DNA from: Arenicella xantha
Lineage (GTDB): Bacteria; Pseudomonadota; Gammaproteobacteria; Arenicellales; Arenicellaceae
Length of the DNA: 64,000 bases
Direction: 5' to 3'
Assembly (NCBI RefSeq): GCF_003315245.1
Contig: NZ_QNRT01000003.1
Location: forward strand, 248,947-312,946
Below the pieces are notes generated by a model. The model was given only the letters and a program-made list of their open reading frames with translations. It ran no database searches and had not been told where the DNA came from. This document shows, one piece after another, positions 9,337-18,484 of the stretch (positions within the stretch are counted from its first letter, which is position 1; every line of letters starts with the position of its first letter). The position numbers and the translations under genes were made by a program.

Positions 9337-9771
9337 ATGCGTTTAAATACTATTAAACCAGCTGAAGGTGCTAAGCACGCTCGTAAGCGTGTTGGTCGCG
9401 GTATTGGTTCTGGGACTGGAAAGACTGCGGGTCGTGGTCATAAAGGCCAAAAGTCGCGTACTGGCGGCAAAGTGCAAATCGGTTTTGAAGGTGGTCAAAT
9501 GCCAATTCAACGTCGCTTGCCAAAACGTGGTTTTCGTTCAGTAACGGCTAAAAATATGGCAGAGATTCGCTTGCATGAGTTGAATCTAGTTGAAGGTGAG
9601 GTCGTTGATTTGGCATCACTACGGTCAGCTGGCCTATTAAATGCTAGTCACCTTCGTGCCAAAGTGGTGTTGTCAGGTGAGCTGAATAAGGCAGTAACGC
9701 TAATGGGTATCGGAGCTACGGCTGGCGCTAAAGCGGCAATCGAAGCTGCCGGTGGCAAAGTAGAAGGCTAA
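9337..9771 (+). CDS. rplO: 50S ribosomal protein L15
   Basis: The 144-residue protein has the glycine- and basic-rich N-terminal extension of L15 ([20 protein letters not shown], near residues 18-37) that penetrates 23S rRNA, and the folded C-terminal domain ending [14 protein letters not shown]. It follows rpmD by 4 nt, so coupling is likely, and precedes secY. Confidence 0.98.
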   Translation: MRLNTIKPAEGAKHARKRVGRGIGSGTGKTAGRGHKGQKSRTGGKVQIGFEGGQMPIQRRLPKRGFRSVTAKNMAEIRLHELNLVEGEVVDLASLRSAGLLNASHLRAKVVLSGELNKAVTLMGIGATAGAKAAIEAAGGKVEG

Positions 9772-9779
9772 TCCTCGGA

Positions 9780-9836
9780 TTAGTCTTTTATGATTTAAGT
9801 TTGCCCCGATAAAGCTATTACTACTAATAAGACTAA
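9780..9836 (+). other. Inverted repeat in the rplO-secY gap
   Basis: TTAGTCTT (9780-9787) is perfectly complementary to AAGACTAA (9829-9836), enclosing 41 nt. The closing stem would sit about 25 nt upstream of the secY ATG. No T-run follows. It may separate ribosomal-protein translation from secY expression, but the long loop keeps confidence low. Confidence 0.3.
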
Positions 9837-9861
9837 CGAAGATTAAAGCTTAGGTTTCAGT

Positions 9862-11223
9862 ATGGCACGTGAACAAGCCGCAGCCCTCGCAGGGTCTGGC
9901 AAATTACAAGAACTTTGGTCGCGAATTTTATTCGTGCTTGGTGCGTTTATCGTTTACCGAATAGGTACGCATATTCCGGTGCCTGGTGTGGATCCTATCG
10001 CAATTGCCGCTCTCTTTGAGCAAAGCCGCGGGTCGATTCTTGACGTACTCAACATGTTCTCTGGTGGAGCATTAAGTCGTTTGTCGATCTTGGCGCTTGG
10101 TGTCATGCCATACATTTCTGCATCGATTATCATGCAAATGTTGACCGCTGTAGAGCCGCGCATGAAGCAGGTGAAGCAAGAAGGTGAGGCTGGTCGTCGT
10201 AAGATACAAAAGTGGACTCGATATGCCGCGGTTGTTCTAGCGACATTTCAAGCCTTCGGTGTTGCAAGCACAGTTCAAGGTCAGGATGTTGGTGGTTCAC
10301 CGGTAACGCTGATTGGTGGCTTTCAGTTCACCATTGTGTGCGTATTGGCATTGGTCGCTGGCACCATGTTTCTAGTGTGGTTAGGTGAACAAATTACTGA
10401 TCGTGGTATCGGTAATGGTATGTCGCTAATCATTTTCGCTGGTATCGTCGCTGGTCTGCCAAGCGCGATAGCTGGGACTATTGAGCTAGCGAGCAGTGGC
10501 GAGTTCTCACCGATTTTTGTGGTCTTTTTACTGGTTGCTGTCGTAGTCGTAACCGCATTTGTGGTGTTTGTTGAGCGCGGACAACGTCGCTTAACGGTTA
10601 ATTACGCTCGACAACAGCGTGGCAACAAGTTGATGCAAGCGCCGAGTAGCTATTTTCCACTTAAAATGAATATGGCTGGCGTGATTCCGCCGATCTTTGC
10701 GTCTAGTATTATTTTGTTTCCAGCGAGTTTGGTGGGTTTTTTCGGTAGTGATTCAGCCACAGGTGTGGCGGGAGTGCTGCGCGATATCTCAACCAAAATG
10801 CAACCGGGTGAATTGATTTACACGGTAATGTATATCGGTATGATCTTGTTTTTCGCATTTTTCTATACTGCGTTGACATTTGACCCGAAAGAGATTGCCG
10901 AAAATTTGAAGAAACAAGGCGCGTTCGTTCCCGGTATTCGACCTGGTCAGCAAACGGCACGTTACATTGATGGCGTGGTATCAAAGTTAACCTTAGTTGG
11001 TGCTTTGTATCTTGCTGTAGTGTGTTTGCTCCCAGAGCTGCTAATTGTTAATTACAATGTGCCATTTTATTTTGGTGGTACGTCGCTGCTGATTATTGTT
11101 GTAGTAATCATGGATTTGATGGGCCAAGTGCAATCACATCTCATGTCACAGCAATATGAAAGCTTAATGAAAAAAACCAACCTCACCGGTAAGTCAACTG
11201 GCGGTAGAAAGCGTCGTAAATAG
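9862..11223 (+). CDS. secY: Protein translocase channel subunit SecY
   Basis: SecY is the central pore of the SecYEG inner-membrane translocon that works with SecA (also encoded in this window) and the ribosome. The 453-residue protein has about ten hydrophobic segments. Family signatures include [13 protein letters not shown] near residue 33, the [18 protein letters not shown] segment near residue 72, and a basic C-terminal tail ending GGRKRRK. Placement between rplO and rpmJ is standard for the spc operon. Confidence 0.98.
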   Translation: MAREQAAALAGSGKLQELWSRILFVLGAFIVYRIGTHIPVPGVDPIAIAALFEQSRGSILDVLNMFSGGALSRLSILALGVMPYISASIIMQMLTAVEPRMKQVKQEGEAGRRKIQKWTRYAAVVLATFQAFGVASTVQGQDVGGSPVTLIGGFQFTIVCVLALVAGTMFLVWLGEQITDRGIGNGMSLIIFAGIVAGLPSAIAGTIELASSGEFSPIFVVFLLVAVVVVTAFVVFVERGQRRLTVNYARQQRGNKLMQAPSSYFPLKMNMAGVIPPIFASSIILFPASLVGFFGSDSATGVAGVLRDISTKMQPGELIYTVMYIGMILFFAFFYTALTFDPKEIAENLKKQGAFVPGIRPGQQTARYIDGVVSKLTLVGALYLAVVCLLPELLIVNYNVPFYFGGTSLLIIVVVIMDLMGQVQSHLMSQQYESLMKKTNLTGKSTGGRKRRK

Positions 11224-11327
11224 TTGATGACTTGTGGGGCGATTGTTACTAGGTAGTATTTGGGTAATGATCAATTTGGCTGTAAAGACAGCGCGTTATA
11301 GCGTTAAAGAAAGTTTCGAGGAATATT

Positions 11328-11441
11328 ATGAAAGTTCGTGCATCAGTAAAGAAAATTTGCCGTAACTGTAAAGTTGTACGTCGCAAGCGTGTGGTTCGGG
11401 TTATTTGTAGCGATCCGCGTCACAAGCAACGTCAGGGCTAG
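11328..11441 (+). CDS. rpmJ: 50S ribosomal protein L36, zinc-binding form
   Basis: A 37-codon frame from ATG 11328 to TAG 11439 encodes [20 protein letters not shown] followed by a short basic tail. It carries the zinc ribbon ligands Cys11, Cys14, Cys27 and His32, so it is the C+ form that needs zinc. GAGGAA upstream is a good ribosome binding site. It lies between secY and rpsM as in other gammaproteobacteria. Confidence 0.96.
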   Translation: MKVRASVKKICRNCKVVRRKRVVRVICSDPRHKQRQG

Positions 11442-11501
11442 TCAGTTAGCATAAGACGGCATAAATTGTCTAGAAAACTCCGCATATCAACAAGTATTCG
11501 G

Positions 11502-11530
11502 TTGATTTTTTAGATTCTAAACAGTATCCT
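11502..11530 (+). promoter_or_regulatory. Candidate promoter of the alpha (rpsM) operon
   Basis: TTGATT (11502-11507) and TATCCT (11525-11530) are separated by exactly 17 nt, a good sigma-70-type arrangement. It lies in the 193-nt gap between rpmJ and rpsM, where enterics also start the alpha transcript. It would leave a 5' leader of about 100 nt. A 6-bp inverted repeat CCTAGC/GCTAGG (11528-11533 and 11551-11556) overlaps the -10 region and could be an operator or, on read-through RNA, a hairpin. Confidence 0.5.
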
Positions 11531-11569
11531 AGCGCGCCTTTCGCAGGTCGGCTAGGGCGATAAGAAATT

Positions 11570-11597
11570 GTCTGGCGACATTTGGAACTATCCAGAC
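11570..11597 (+). promoter_or_regulatory. Stem-loop in the rpsM leader
   Basis: GTCTGG (11570-11575) pairs with CCAGAC (11592-11597) around a 16-nt loop, about 37 nt upstream of the rpsM GTG. In enterics, S4 represses the alpha operon by binding a pseudoknot at this position. The GTG start in a CATAGTGGC context also recalls that system, but I cannot show a matching pseudoknot by eye. Confidence 0.35.
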
Positions 11598-11634
11598 TCG
11601 CTGGTTATTATTAAGAAGCATCCGGAGACACATA

Positions 11635-11991
11635 GTGGCACGTATTGCAGGTATTAACTTACCATCACACAAACATGTTGAAATCGCGTTAACGTCGATT
11701 TACGGCATAGGTAAAACTCGTTCGCAAAAGATTTGTGACGCGGCTGGCATTGAAGGCTCTACGAAAGTAAGTGCCCTTAGCGAACCAGATGCAGAAAAAT
11801 TGCGTTCCGAAGTTGCGAAATTCGAAGTTGAAGGTGATCTCCGCCGCGAAGTATCCATGAACATCAAGCGATTGATGGATCTAGGCTGCTATCGTGGTCT
11901 CCGTCACCGCCGCGGTCTGCCTTTGCGCGGCCAACGTACTAAAACTAATGCACGTACCCGTAAAGGTCCGCGTAAACCTATCAAGCGCTAA
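11635..11991 (+). CDS. rpsM: 30S ribosomal protein S13
   Basis: The 118-residue protein begins [20 protein letters not shown] from a GTG codon and ends with the basic tail [19 protein letters not shown]13 bridges the 30S head to L5 and contacts the P-site tRNA. The GTG start is supported by a GGAG site 8 nt upstream and by the family N-terminus. It is the first gene of the alpha block. Confidence 0.97.
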   Translation: MARIAGINLPSHKHVEIALTSIYGIGKTRSQKICDAAGIEGSTKVSALSEPDAEKLRSEVAKFEVEGDLRREVSMNIKRLMDLGCYRGLRHRRGLPLRGQRTKTNARTRKGPRKPIKR

Positions 11992-12037
11992 GCGCCAGCT
12001 TTTAATCCGTTAAAAGATCTGTTTTTGAGAGTTTAAA

Positions 12038-12427
12038 ATGGCTAAATCACCTAGCAAATCGAAGAAGAAAGTTAAAAAGCATATTGTGGATGGCATTGCG
12101 CACATCCAAGCTTCTTTCAACAATACCATCGTTACTATTAGCGACCGTCACGGCAACGCCCTATGTTGGGCTACTGCTGGTGGATCAGGTTTTCGTGGTT
12201 CACGAAAAAGTACTCCATTCGCTGCTCAGGTTGCAGCTGACCGCTGTGGCAAGATGGCCCAAGAATTCGGCATGAAAAATTTGGAAGTTCGCGTTAAGGG
12301 CCCTGGTCCTGGTCGTGAATCTGCTGTTCGTGCATTGAATAACTGCGGGTTCGAAGTGACTCAGATTACTGATGTTACTCCAATCCCACATAATGGTTGT
12401 CGCCCTTCTAAGAAGCGTCGCGTATAA
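12038..12427 (+). CDS. rpsK: 30S ribosomal protein S11
   Basis: This 129-residue protein matches S11, with [19 protein letters not shown] near residue 22 and the C-terminal [20 protein letters not shown] signature. S11 lines the 30S platform near the mRNA exit. It follows rpsM by 46 nt. Confidence 0.98.
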   Translation: MAKSPSKSKKKVKKHIVDGIAHIQASFNNTIVTISDRHGNALCWATAGGSGFRGSRKSTPFAAQVAADRCGKMAQEFGMKNLEVRVKGPGPGRESAVRALNNCGFEVTQITDVTPIPHNGCRPSKKRRV

Positions 12428-12453
12428 CCCGTTCGATTCGGTGACTTTTTGAG

Positions 12454-12476
12454 TTTAATTTTCTTCGAAAATTAAA
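12454..12476 (+). other. Perfect 10-bp hairpin between rpsK and rpsD
   Basis: TTTAATTTTC (12454-12463) and GAAAATTAAA (12467-12476) are perfect inverted repeats with a TTC loop. It lies 27 nt after the rpsK stop inside a 147-nt gap. No T-run follows on the + strand, so it is more likely an RNA processing or stability element than a terminator. Confidence 0.5.
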
Positions 12477-12574
12477 GGCCGCAGGCGCTAAGTTAGTTTT
12501 AGTGATTCTTGCTTAAAGGCTTAAAAAGTACGTCACACCGGTCGAGAGCAACTTTAAAGACAGAGAAAACAATA

Positions 12575-13198
12575 ATGGCAAGATATATAGGCCCAACTTG
12601 TAAGTTGGCGCGTCGTGAAGGCACGGATTTATTCCTTAAGAGCCCAGCACGTTCGCTTGAATCAAAGTGTAAGATTGATAAGGTACCTGGAGCGAACGCA
12701 CAGTCGCGTCGTCCACGTACTACTGTTTACGGTACTCAGCTCCGTGAAAAACAGAAAATGCGTCGAATCTACGGTGTATTAGAAAAGAAATTCCGTGCTT
12801 ATTATGCTGAAGCAGCTCGGGTAAAAGGATCAACTGGTGAAAACCTATTAACGTTGTTGGAGTCTCGACTTGATAACGTTGTTTACCGTATGGGTTTTGC
12901 TGTAACACGTGCAGAAGCACGTCAACTGGTCAGCCATAAATCAATCAAAGTGAATGGGCAGATCGTGAACATTCCTTCGTTTCATGTGAACCCTGGTGAC
13001 GAAATCGAAATTCGTGAGAAAGCCAAGAAGCAGCTTAGAATCAGTGCTGCGCTTGAAATTGCAGAGCAAATCGGCATCGCTGATTGGGTAAGCGTAGATT
13101 CTTCAGCGAAGAAAGGCGTTTTCCGAGCAGCTCCTGAACGAAACGAGTTGTCTGCAGGTATTGACGAGTCACTCGTAGTAGCACTTTACTCTAAGTAA
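12575..13198 (+). CDS. rpsD: 30S ribosomal protein S4
   Basis: From the ATG at 12575 the protein is 207 residues and begins [20 protein letters not shown], the family N-terminus; upstream in-frame codons are not S4-like. It has the S4 RNA-binding domain near residues 97-157 ([20 protein letters not shown], then [14 protein letters not shown]). S4 starts 30S assembly and in enterics represses the alpha operon. The segment after CKIDKVPG differs from the GQHGARK seen in E. coli S4. Confidence 0.97.
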   Translation: MARYIGPTCKLARREGTDLFLKSPARSLESKCKIDKVPGANAQSRRPRTTVYGTQLREKQKMRRIYGVLEKKFRAYYAEAARVKGSTGENLLTLLESRLDNVVYRMGFAVTRAEARQLVSHKSIKVNGQIVNIPSFHVNPGDEIEIREKAKKQLRISAALEIAEQIGIADWVSVDSSAKKGVFRAAPERNELSAGIDESLVVALYSK

Positions 13199-13205
13199 GT
13201 TAGTT

Positions 13206-13236
13206 GGTCTTAAACGACGTTAAGTTGTTTAAGACC
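13206..13236 (+). other. Strong hairpin between rpsD and rpoA
   Basis: GGTCTTAAAC (13206-13215) and GTTTAAGACC (13227-13236) are perfect inverted repeats. GAC/GTT (one wobble) extends the stem to 13 pairs with a GTTAA loop. It starts 8 nt after the rpsD stop and has no T-run. A second small hairpin (13278-13282 with 13289-13293) lies just before the rpoA ribosome binding site. Together they could set the ratio of rpoA to ribosomal-protein mRNA. Confidence 0.5.
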
Positions 13237-13316
13237 GCTGTTACTTAGACGAAATAATATTCTAAACATTGACCTGCGCTCCGCCAGAGGAGCTGGGTAA
13301 ATAACGGAGATTTTCC

Positions 13317-14309
13317 ATGTCAGAAACAATTGAACAGCTGCTTACCCCGCGTTTCGTTGATGTAAATACCGAGGACGGAGTACGTTCAAAAGTAGTGATC
13401 GAACCTTTAGAGCGCGGTTTTGGTTACACGTTAGGTAATGCTTTGCGTCGAATTTTGTTGTCTTGTATTCCAGGCGCAGCAATTACCGATGTAAAGATCG
13501 ATGGTGTTTTACACGAGTACTCTTCAATCGAGGGCGTTCAAGAAGATGTCATTGACATTTTGTTGAACCTTAAAGGCGTTGCGATTAAGAAAGAGTTTGA
13601 TGAGCCAGTTACATTAACGCTGACGTCGACAGGCGAAGGTGTGTTGACTGCAGGCGACATACAGACCGTTTCTGACGTTGAGATCGCTAATCCTGAGCAC
13701 GTAATTGCTCATCTTTCTAAAGATGCTAAGTTTCATGCTGAGTTAACGGTGCGAAGTGGTCGCGGTTATCAAGTCTCTGAAGCTCGTAAGAGTGAGACTG
13801 AAGATAAAGAGATTGGCTTGATGCAACTCGATGCTACCTATAGTCCAGTGCTTAAGGTATCTTATTCAGTTGATGATGCTCGCGTAGAGCAACGTACCGA
13901 CCTTGATAAGTTAACGCTTAATATCGAGACTAACGGCACGATCGATCCTGAAGACGCAATTCGCAAGGCAGCCACTGCGCTGAGCCAACAGATTCAGGTT
14001 TTTGTTAATCTGGAAGAAATTGCTGCTGTTGCGCACGAAGAGAAAGAGCCGGAAGTAGATCCTGTATTGCTTCGTCCGGTTGATGAGTTAGAGCTGACAG
14101 TTCGATCTGCGAACTGCTTGAAAGCCGAGAGCATTTACTACATCGGCGACTTGGTTCTACGCTCAGAGGTTGAGTTGATGAAAACTCCAAACTTGGGCAA
14201 GAAATCGCTCACCGAGATCAAAGATGTTCTAGCACAACGTGGACTTTCTTTGGGAATGCAATTACAAAATTGGCCGCCAGCTGCACTTCGTGTAGACAGC
14301 GATCGATAA
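13317..14309 (+). CDS. rpoA: DNA-directed RNA polymerase subunit alpha
   Basis: The 330-residue protein matches RpoA. The N-terminal dimerisation domain contains [20 protein letters not shown] near residue 28, and the C-terminal domain that contacts UP elements and activators has [14 protein letters not shown] and [14 protein letters not shown] near residues 258-305. A GGAG site lies 7 nt before the ATG. It sits between rpsD and rplQ, the universal proteobacterial order. Confidence 0.98.
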   Translation: MSETIEQLLTPRFVDVNTEDGVRSKVVIEPLERGFGYTLGNALRRILLSCIPGAAITDVKIDGVLHEYSSIEGVQEDVIDILLNLKGVAIKKEFDEPVTLTLTSTGEGVLTAGDIQTVSDVEIANPEHVIAHLSKDAKFHAELTVRSGRGYQVSEARKSETEDKEIGLMQLDATYSPVLKVSYSVDDARVEQRTDLDKLTLNIETNGTIDPEDAIRKAATALSQQIQVFVNLEEIAAVAHEEKEPEVDPVLLRPVDELELTVRSANCLKAESIYYIGDLVLRSEVELMKTPNLGKKSLTEIKDVLAQRGLSLGMQLQNWPPAALRVDSDR

Positions 14310-14339
14310 GAATTAAACAATAGGACAGAGGTTTCTATC

Positions 14340-14759
14340 ATGAGACATAGAAAATCAGGTCGTCAGTTCAACCGTAACTCCAGTCACCGCCAAGCGATGT
14401 TTCGCAATATGATGGTGTCTTTGTTGAAGCACGAGCAAATTAAAACCACAGTGGCTAAAGCCAAAGAACTGCGTATGTTTGTTGAGCCAGTCATTACCTT
14501 AGGTAAAGACGCTACGCTTGCGAATAAACGTAGTGCGTTTGCTAAGCTTCGCGATCGCGATATCGTTGCGAAATTGTTCGATAATATCGGCGAGCGTATG
14601 AAAGATCGTCCCGGTGGCTATACTCGTATTTTGAAATGCGGCAATCGCGCCGGCGATAATGCACCGATGGCGTATATTCAGTTGGTGGACTTCGATTTAG
14701 AAGCTCACGCTGCATTATTTGTGGATGACGAAGAAGAGTTCGAAGAGAACGCTGCTTAG
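14340..14759 (+). CDS. rplQ: 50S ribosomal protein L17
   Basis: This protein starts [20 protein letters not shown], diagnostic of L17, and contains [20 protein letters not shown]. At 139 residues it has an acidic C-terminal tail ([11 protein letters not shown]) beyond the core. It is the last gene of the superoperon and is followed by an intrinsic terminator. Confidence 0.98.
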   Translation: MRHRKSGRQFNRNSSHRQAMFRNMMVSLLKHEQIKTTVAKAKELRMFVEPVITLGKDATLANKRSAFAKLRDRDIVAKLFDNIGERMKDRPGGYTRILKCGNRAGDNAPMAYIQLVDFDLEAHAALFVDDEEEFEENAA

Positions 14760-14782
14760 TAACTGCAAGCGCAGAATGTTTT

Positions 14783-14813
14783 AAAAAGGGTCTACTTTGG
14801 TAGGCCCTTTTTT
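14783..14813 (+). terminator. Rho-independent terminator of the ribosomal superoperon
   Basis: AAAGGGTCTAC pairs with GTAGGCCCTTT (one G-T wobble) around a short TTTG loop, and the 3' arm runs into a T-tract ending at 14813. It lies 24 nt after the rplQ stop and is the first clear intrinsic terminator after tuf. Confidence 0.85.
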
Positions 14814-14995
14814 GATGTGTCGAGGGAATTGAAGGAGTGGTAGGGAACGGTAGCTAACACCATCGCTTTTGATTAGTGGGGCTGCATTTAATTAGTAGTT
14901 TTGTAGCAGATAGAAATGTTGGGAAATTCTGGAGTCATGCCTTACTATGGTTGGTATTCCAATCATGACCTGTGTTTAAAAAGCGCGATTATATT

Positions 14996-16495
14996 ATGAG
15001 TAGCATAGCCGGCTTCGCAAGTTCTTTTATCACCTTCACCGTCGTCTTATTTGTTTTTCTAGTTGGTGTTTTGTTCGTTTATTTGATCGCGATTTACTTT
15101 ATCGATAGAACTCAAACAGAGCATACAGTGCGGCGGAATTACCCGGTTATTGGTCGGTTTCGCTACATCTTCGAGCATTTAGGGGAGTTTTTTAGACAGT
15201 ATTTCTTTGCAATGGATCGCGAAGAGATGCCCTTTAATCGAGCTCAAAGGTCTTGGGTTTACCGTGCCGCTAAGGATATAGATAGCACCGTGGCGTTCGG
15301 CTCGACTCGTGACCTGCGCCCAGAGGGCACGGTGATGTTTGTTAATTCTGCGTTTCCGCCGTTAACCGATGAGTCTTTGCCGCCGAAGCCTATAGTCGTA
15401 GGTGATGGGTTTTGTGCCAACCCTTTTACCAGCAGTGCCTTGGTGAATATATCCGGCATGAGTTTCGGGGCGATATCAAAGCCTGCTGTTTTGGCTCTTT
15501 CACATGGAGCAAAAAAAGCGGGATGTTGGATGAATACCGGCGAAGGCGGCTTGTCTCAGTATCACTTAGAAGGCGGTTGCGACATTGTCTTTCAGATTGG
15601 CACCGGTAAATTTGGTGTTCGCGACGAGTTTGGCGGGCTAAGCGAAGAGAAGCTTAAGGGTATCGCGGGGCATGACGTGGTTAAGATGTTTGAAATCAAA
15701 TTAAGCCAGGGCGCTAAGCCTGGTAAAGGCGGCATGTTGCCAGGTGCCAAAGTGACTAAGGAGATTGCGAACATAAGAGGATTGGAGGTCGGGCAAGATG
15801 CGATTAGTCCAAACCGCCACCATGAATTAGAGAATAACGAGGATTTGCTCAACATGATTCAGCGAGTACGTCGAGTAACTGATAAACCGACCGGTTTTAA
15901 AGCGGTGATCTCCTCAATGGCTTGGTTGGATGACCTTTTTGAACTAATCAATCGACGTGGTTTAGATGCTGCGCCTGATTTTATTACCGTAGATAGTTGT
16001 GATGGCGGCACCGGGGCGGCACCTATGTCGTTAATGGATGACATGGGTTTGCCGGTCAAGGAAAGTCTGCCAATGTTGATTGATAAACTAAACGAGTATG
16101 GCCTTCGCGAGCGTATTAAAGTTAATGTCTCGGGTAAGATGATTAACCCAACTGAAGTCGCTTGGGCGCTGTGTATGGGAACTGATTTTGTATCGACAGC
16201 ACGCGGTCCGATGTTCGCTTTGGGTTGTATTCAGGCATTGCAATGTAATAAAAACACCTGTCCAACCGGCATTACCACGCACGATAAAGATTTGCAAAAA
16301 GGCTTGGTCGTCGCGAGTAAGCAGAAGCGAGTTGCCAACTATATTAAGAACTTAGAGAAGGAAATTCGTATTATTGCGAATTCGTGTGGGGTTCGGCGAC
16401 CACGCGACCTAAATCGAACACACGCACGAGTAGTGGTATCGCATGGGCGATCGAAAACGCTAGCGGAGCTGTACCCCGAAATTTCTAAAGACTAA
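14996..16495 (+). CDS. Membrane-anchored FMN-binding glutamate-synthase-family protein
   Basis: This protein of about 500 residues has one or two N-terminal membrane segments (residues 4-37), then a domain like the FMN-binding region of glutamate synthase large subunit: ISGMSFGAISKPAVLALSHG, GEGGLSQYH, KPGKGGMLPGAKVT, DSCDGGTGAAP and a cysteine-containing CIQALQCNKNTCPTG. It lacks the glutamine amidotransferase domain, so it is not a complete GltB. These stand-alone proteins are widespread but their reaction is poorly known. I chose ATG 14996; GTG 14972 would add eight residues, and neither has a clear ribosome binding site. Confidence 0.85.
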   Translation: MSSIAGFASSFITFTVVLFVFLVGVLFVYLIAIYFIDRTQTEHTVRRNYPVIGRFRYIFEHLGEFFRQYFFAMDREEMPFNRAQRSWVYRAAKDIDSTVAFGSTRDLRPEGTVMFVNSAFPPLTDESLPPKPIVVGDGFCANPFTSSALVNISGMSFGAISKPAVLALSHGAKKAGCWMNTGEGGLSQYHLEGGCDIVFQIGTGKFGVRDEFGGLSEEKLKGIAGHDVVKMFEIKLSQGAKPGKGGMLPGAKVTKEIANIRGLEVGQDAISPNRHHELENNEDLLNMIQRVRRVTDKPTGFKAVISSMAWLDDLFELINRRGLDAAPDFITVDSCDGGTGAAPMSLMDDMGLPVKESLPMLIDKLNEYGLRERIKVNVSGKMINPTEVAWALCMGTDFVSTARGPMFALGCIQALQCNKNTCPTGITTHDKDLQKGLVVASKQKRVANYIKNLEKEIRIIANSCGVRRPRDLNRTHARVVVSHGRSKTLAELYPEISKD

Positions 16496-16559
16496 TGACG
16501 CTAATTCGTTTGCTGCAATAGACGTGATTTTGCGTGTTCGCTTAGGCGCCGGCATTTTA

Positions 16560-17585
16560 TCAAAATGCGCGATTAACTGAAAATTCAGCTAAATCAATCA
16601 ATGCGGTTTTATGTGGCGACTCCGGTAGAATTTTAAGAGCGGTTTGCGCAAGGTCGGCTTGTTCGCGAGCCACTCGAGCCGTATAAGCCAACGAACCGGT
16701 TCGTTCGATAATGGCTAGCACCGCATCCAAATTCTCTCGACTGGCGTTCGTGATGGCTTCAACTAACAGCTTACGGTCATTGCCGGTTGAACGCTCAATG
16801 GCATTGATCAAAGGTAGTGTTGGTTTGCCTTCAGCTAAATCATCTCCGACATTTTTCCCCATAGCTTCCGCGTTAGCGGTGTAGTCCATAATGTCGTCCA
16901 TCAATTGAAACGCTGTACCAAGGTGCAAGCCGTAGGCTGCCATTGCTTCTTCAACGGGTCTGGATTGGTGTGTAATAACCGCGCCTAGTTGAGTTGCGGC
17001 TTCGAACAAAATTGCCGTTTTAGACTGAATTGTTTCCATGTATTGCGCTTCGGTGGTATCTGCCGAACCGCAATTAATCAGTTGCATCACCTCGCCTTCT
17101 GCGATTTGATTGGTGGTGCGCGACAAGATTTCCATGACACGCATGCTGCCGACCTCTACCATCATTTGAAAGGCCCGTGAATAGAGATAATCACCAACCA
17201 GAACACTGGCCGCGTTACCGAATAATTCATTCGCTGTCTCACGACCGCGACGTAGCGCGGATTCGTCGACGACGTCGTCATGCAGAAGCGTTGCTGTATG
17301 GATAAACTCCACAATGGCCGCTAGTAGAGTTTGTTCAGCAGTGGTAGTAGTTAGTTCGGGATTGCTCGCCTTTGCTGCGAGTAGCAATGATACCGGCCGT
17401 AGACGCTTGCCACCGGCTTGAATAATGTAAGCACCTAACTGATTAATTAGCGCAACCTCGCTGTTGAGGTTATCGATAATGGTGCGATTAACCAGAGCCA
17501 TATCGTCCTTGACTAGATCAATAATGACTTTGATATCTATGCTTGGTGACGCGATGTCACTAATGGGTGAGCGTTTTAGGGTCAT
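16560..17585 (-). CDS. ispB: Octaprenyl diphosphate synthase
   Basis: This trans-type polyprenyl synthase makes the C40 side chain of ubiquinone by adding isopentenyl units to farnesyl diphosphate. The 341-residue protein has both aspartate-rich motifs: DDVVD within HTATLLHDDVVDE (first) and DDIMD within LGTAFQLMDDIMDY (second), plus GGKRLRP near residue 59. It is about 18 residues longer than E. coli IspB at the N-terminus. A TATAAT on the minus strand (17599-17594) lies only 8 nt before the ATG, so the transcript may be nearly leaderless or the real start may be internal. It is divergent from rplU, as in many gammaproteobacteria. Confidence 0.93.
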   Translation of the reverse strand: MTLKRSPISDIASPSIDIKVIIDLVKDDMALVNRTIIDNLNSEVALINQLGAYIIQAGGKRLRPVSLLLAAKASNPELTTTTAEQTLLAAIVEFIHTATLLHDDVVDESALRRGRETANELFGNAASVLVGDYLYSRAFQMMVEVGSMRVMEILSRTTNQIAEGEVMQLINCGSADTTEAQYMETIQSKTAILFEAATQLGAVITHQSRPVEEAMAAYGLHLGTAFQLMDDIMDYTANAEAMGKNVGDDLAEGKPTLPLINAIERSTGNDRKLLVEAITNASRENLDAVLAIIERTGSLAYTARVAREQADLAQTALKILPESPHKTALIDLAEFSVNRAF

Positions 17586-17689
17586 AGGTCGAGATTATAG
17601 CCTAGTCGAATGAAAATCCTTCTATTTTGAGTCAAATCTCGTGCCAAACTAAGCGTTGAGCAAAAGCTAACTAAATTGCGGTTAGTTGG

Positions 17690-17718
17690 TTGACCTTGAT
17701 GTGTAGAGGAACTAGAAT
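17690..17718 (+). promoter_or_regulatory. Promoter of rplU-rpmA
   Basis: TTGACC (17690-17695) and TAGAAT (17713-17718) are separated by 17 nt, close to the sigma-70 consensus. The predicted start near 17725 gives a leader of about 97 nt before the rplU ATG. I see no strong hairpin in that leader. Confidence 0.7.
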
Positions 17719-17821
17719 TCGCCTCCTGTTCGCTGGGTCCGTTAAAAGGAAGAAAGTTGCGGTAGCGGTTGTTACCAATCCCCTTCAGAACGCCAAATGG
17801 TCGAAAGATCGGAGAATCATT

Positions 17822-18430
17822 ATGTACGCGGTAATTAAAACCGGCGGTAAGCAATACCGTGTCGCTGTAGGCGACAAACTGAAAGTTGAGTCGCTTAATG
17901 CAGAAGAAGGCGACAAAATCACTTTAGATCATGTTCTTATGATTGGTGATGGTGAAACTGTCGAAGTCGGCACACCAACACTAGATAAGTCTGTTGAGGC
18001 AGTCGTAGTTGGCAACGGTCGTGGTAAGAAACTACGAGTTGTTAAGTTTCGCCGCAGACAGAATTCACGTACCCGTACTGGGCATCGTCAAAATTTCACC
18101 GAGCTAGAAATCACCGCTATTGGTGGTAAGGCCGCGGCTAAGAAGCCAGCAGCGAAAAAGGCTGTAGCAGCTAAGAAAGATGACGCCCCTAAAAAAGCAG
18201 CGCCAAAAAAGGCGGCTAAAGCAGATTCAAGCGCTGATGATTTGAGTAAAATCTCTGGTGTTGGTCCTGTGATCGTCGGTAAATTGGCTGGTCTTGGTAT
18301 TACGACTTTCCAACAAATCGCTGATTTTACTGCTGAAGACGTCGCACGCATCGATGATGAGTTAAACTTCAAAGGTCGAATTGAGCGTGATGAGTGGATT
18401 AAGCAAGCTAAAGAATTCCTAAAAGGTTAA
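17822..18430 (+). CDS. rplU: 50S ribosomal protein L21 with a C-terminal helix-hairpin-helix extension
   Basis: From ATG 17822 the protein is 202 residues, about twice the usual 103. Residues 1-101 are a normal L21 ([40 protein letters not shown]). Residues 102-136 form a Lys/Ala/Pro-rich linker. Residues 139-202 read [20 protein letters not shown] and continue with [18 protein letters not shown], a helix-hairpin-helix pattern as seen in DNA/RNA-binding proteins. The reading frame is open throughout and rpmA follows normally, so the extension is not a sequencing read-through. What the extra domain binds is unknown; rRNA, another ribosomal protein or DNA are all possible. GGAG lies upstream of the ATG. 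Confidence 0.95.
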   Translation: MYAVIKTGGKQYRVAVGDKLKVESLNAEEGDKITLDHVLMIGDGETVEVGTPTLDKSVEAVVVGNGRGKKLRVVKFRRRQNSRTRTGHRQNFTELEITAIGGKAAAKKPAAKKAVAAKKDDAPKKAAPKKAAKADSSADDLSKISGVGPVIVGKLAGLGITTFQQIADFTAEDVARIDDELNFKGRIERDEWIKQAKEFLKG

Positions 18431-18484
18431 TTTCTCGTCTCTAGTCAATAGAGCAAGAAATAATCAGAAAACGAGGCATATAGA

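Noticed and set aside
11442-11634. tRNA or other small RNA gene in the rpmJ-rpsM gap
   Set aside because: No cloverleaf with a T-loop or CCA end is visible; the inverted repeats fit a promoter and leader better.
12509-12574. Longer rpsD start
   Set aside because: The extra 22 residues are not part of S4, whereas ATG 12575 gives the conserved MARYIGP start.
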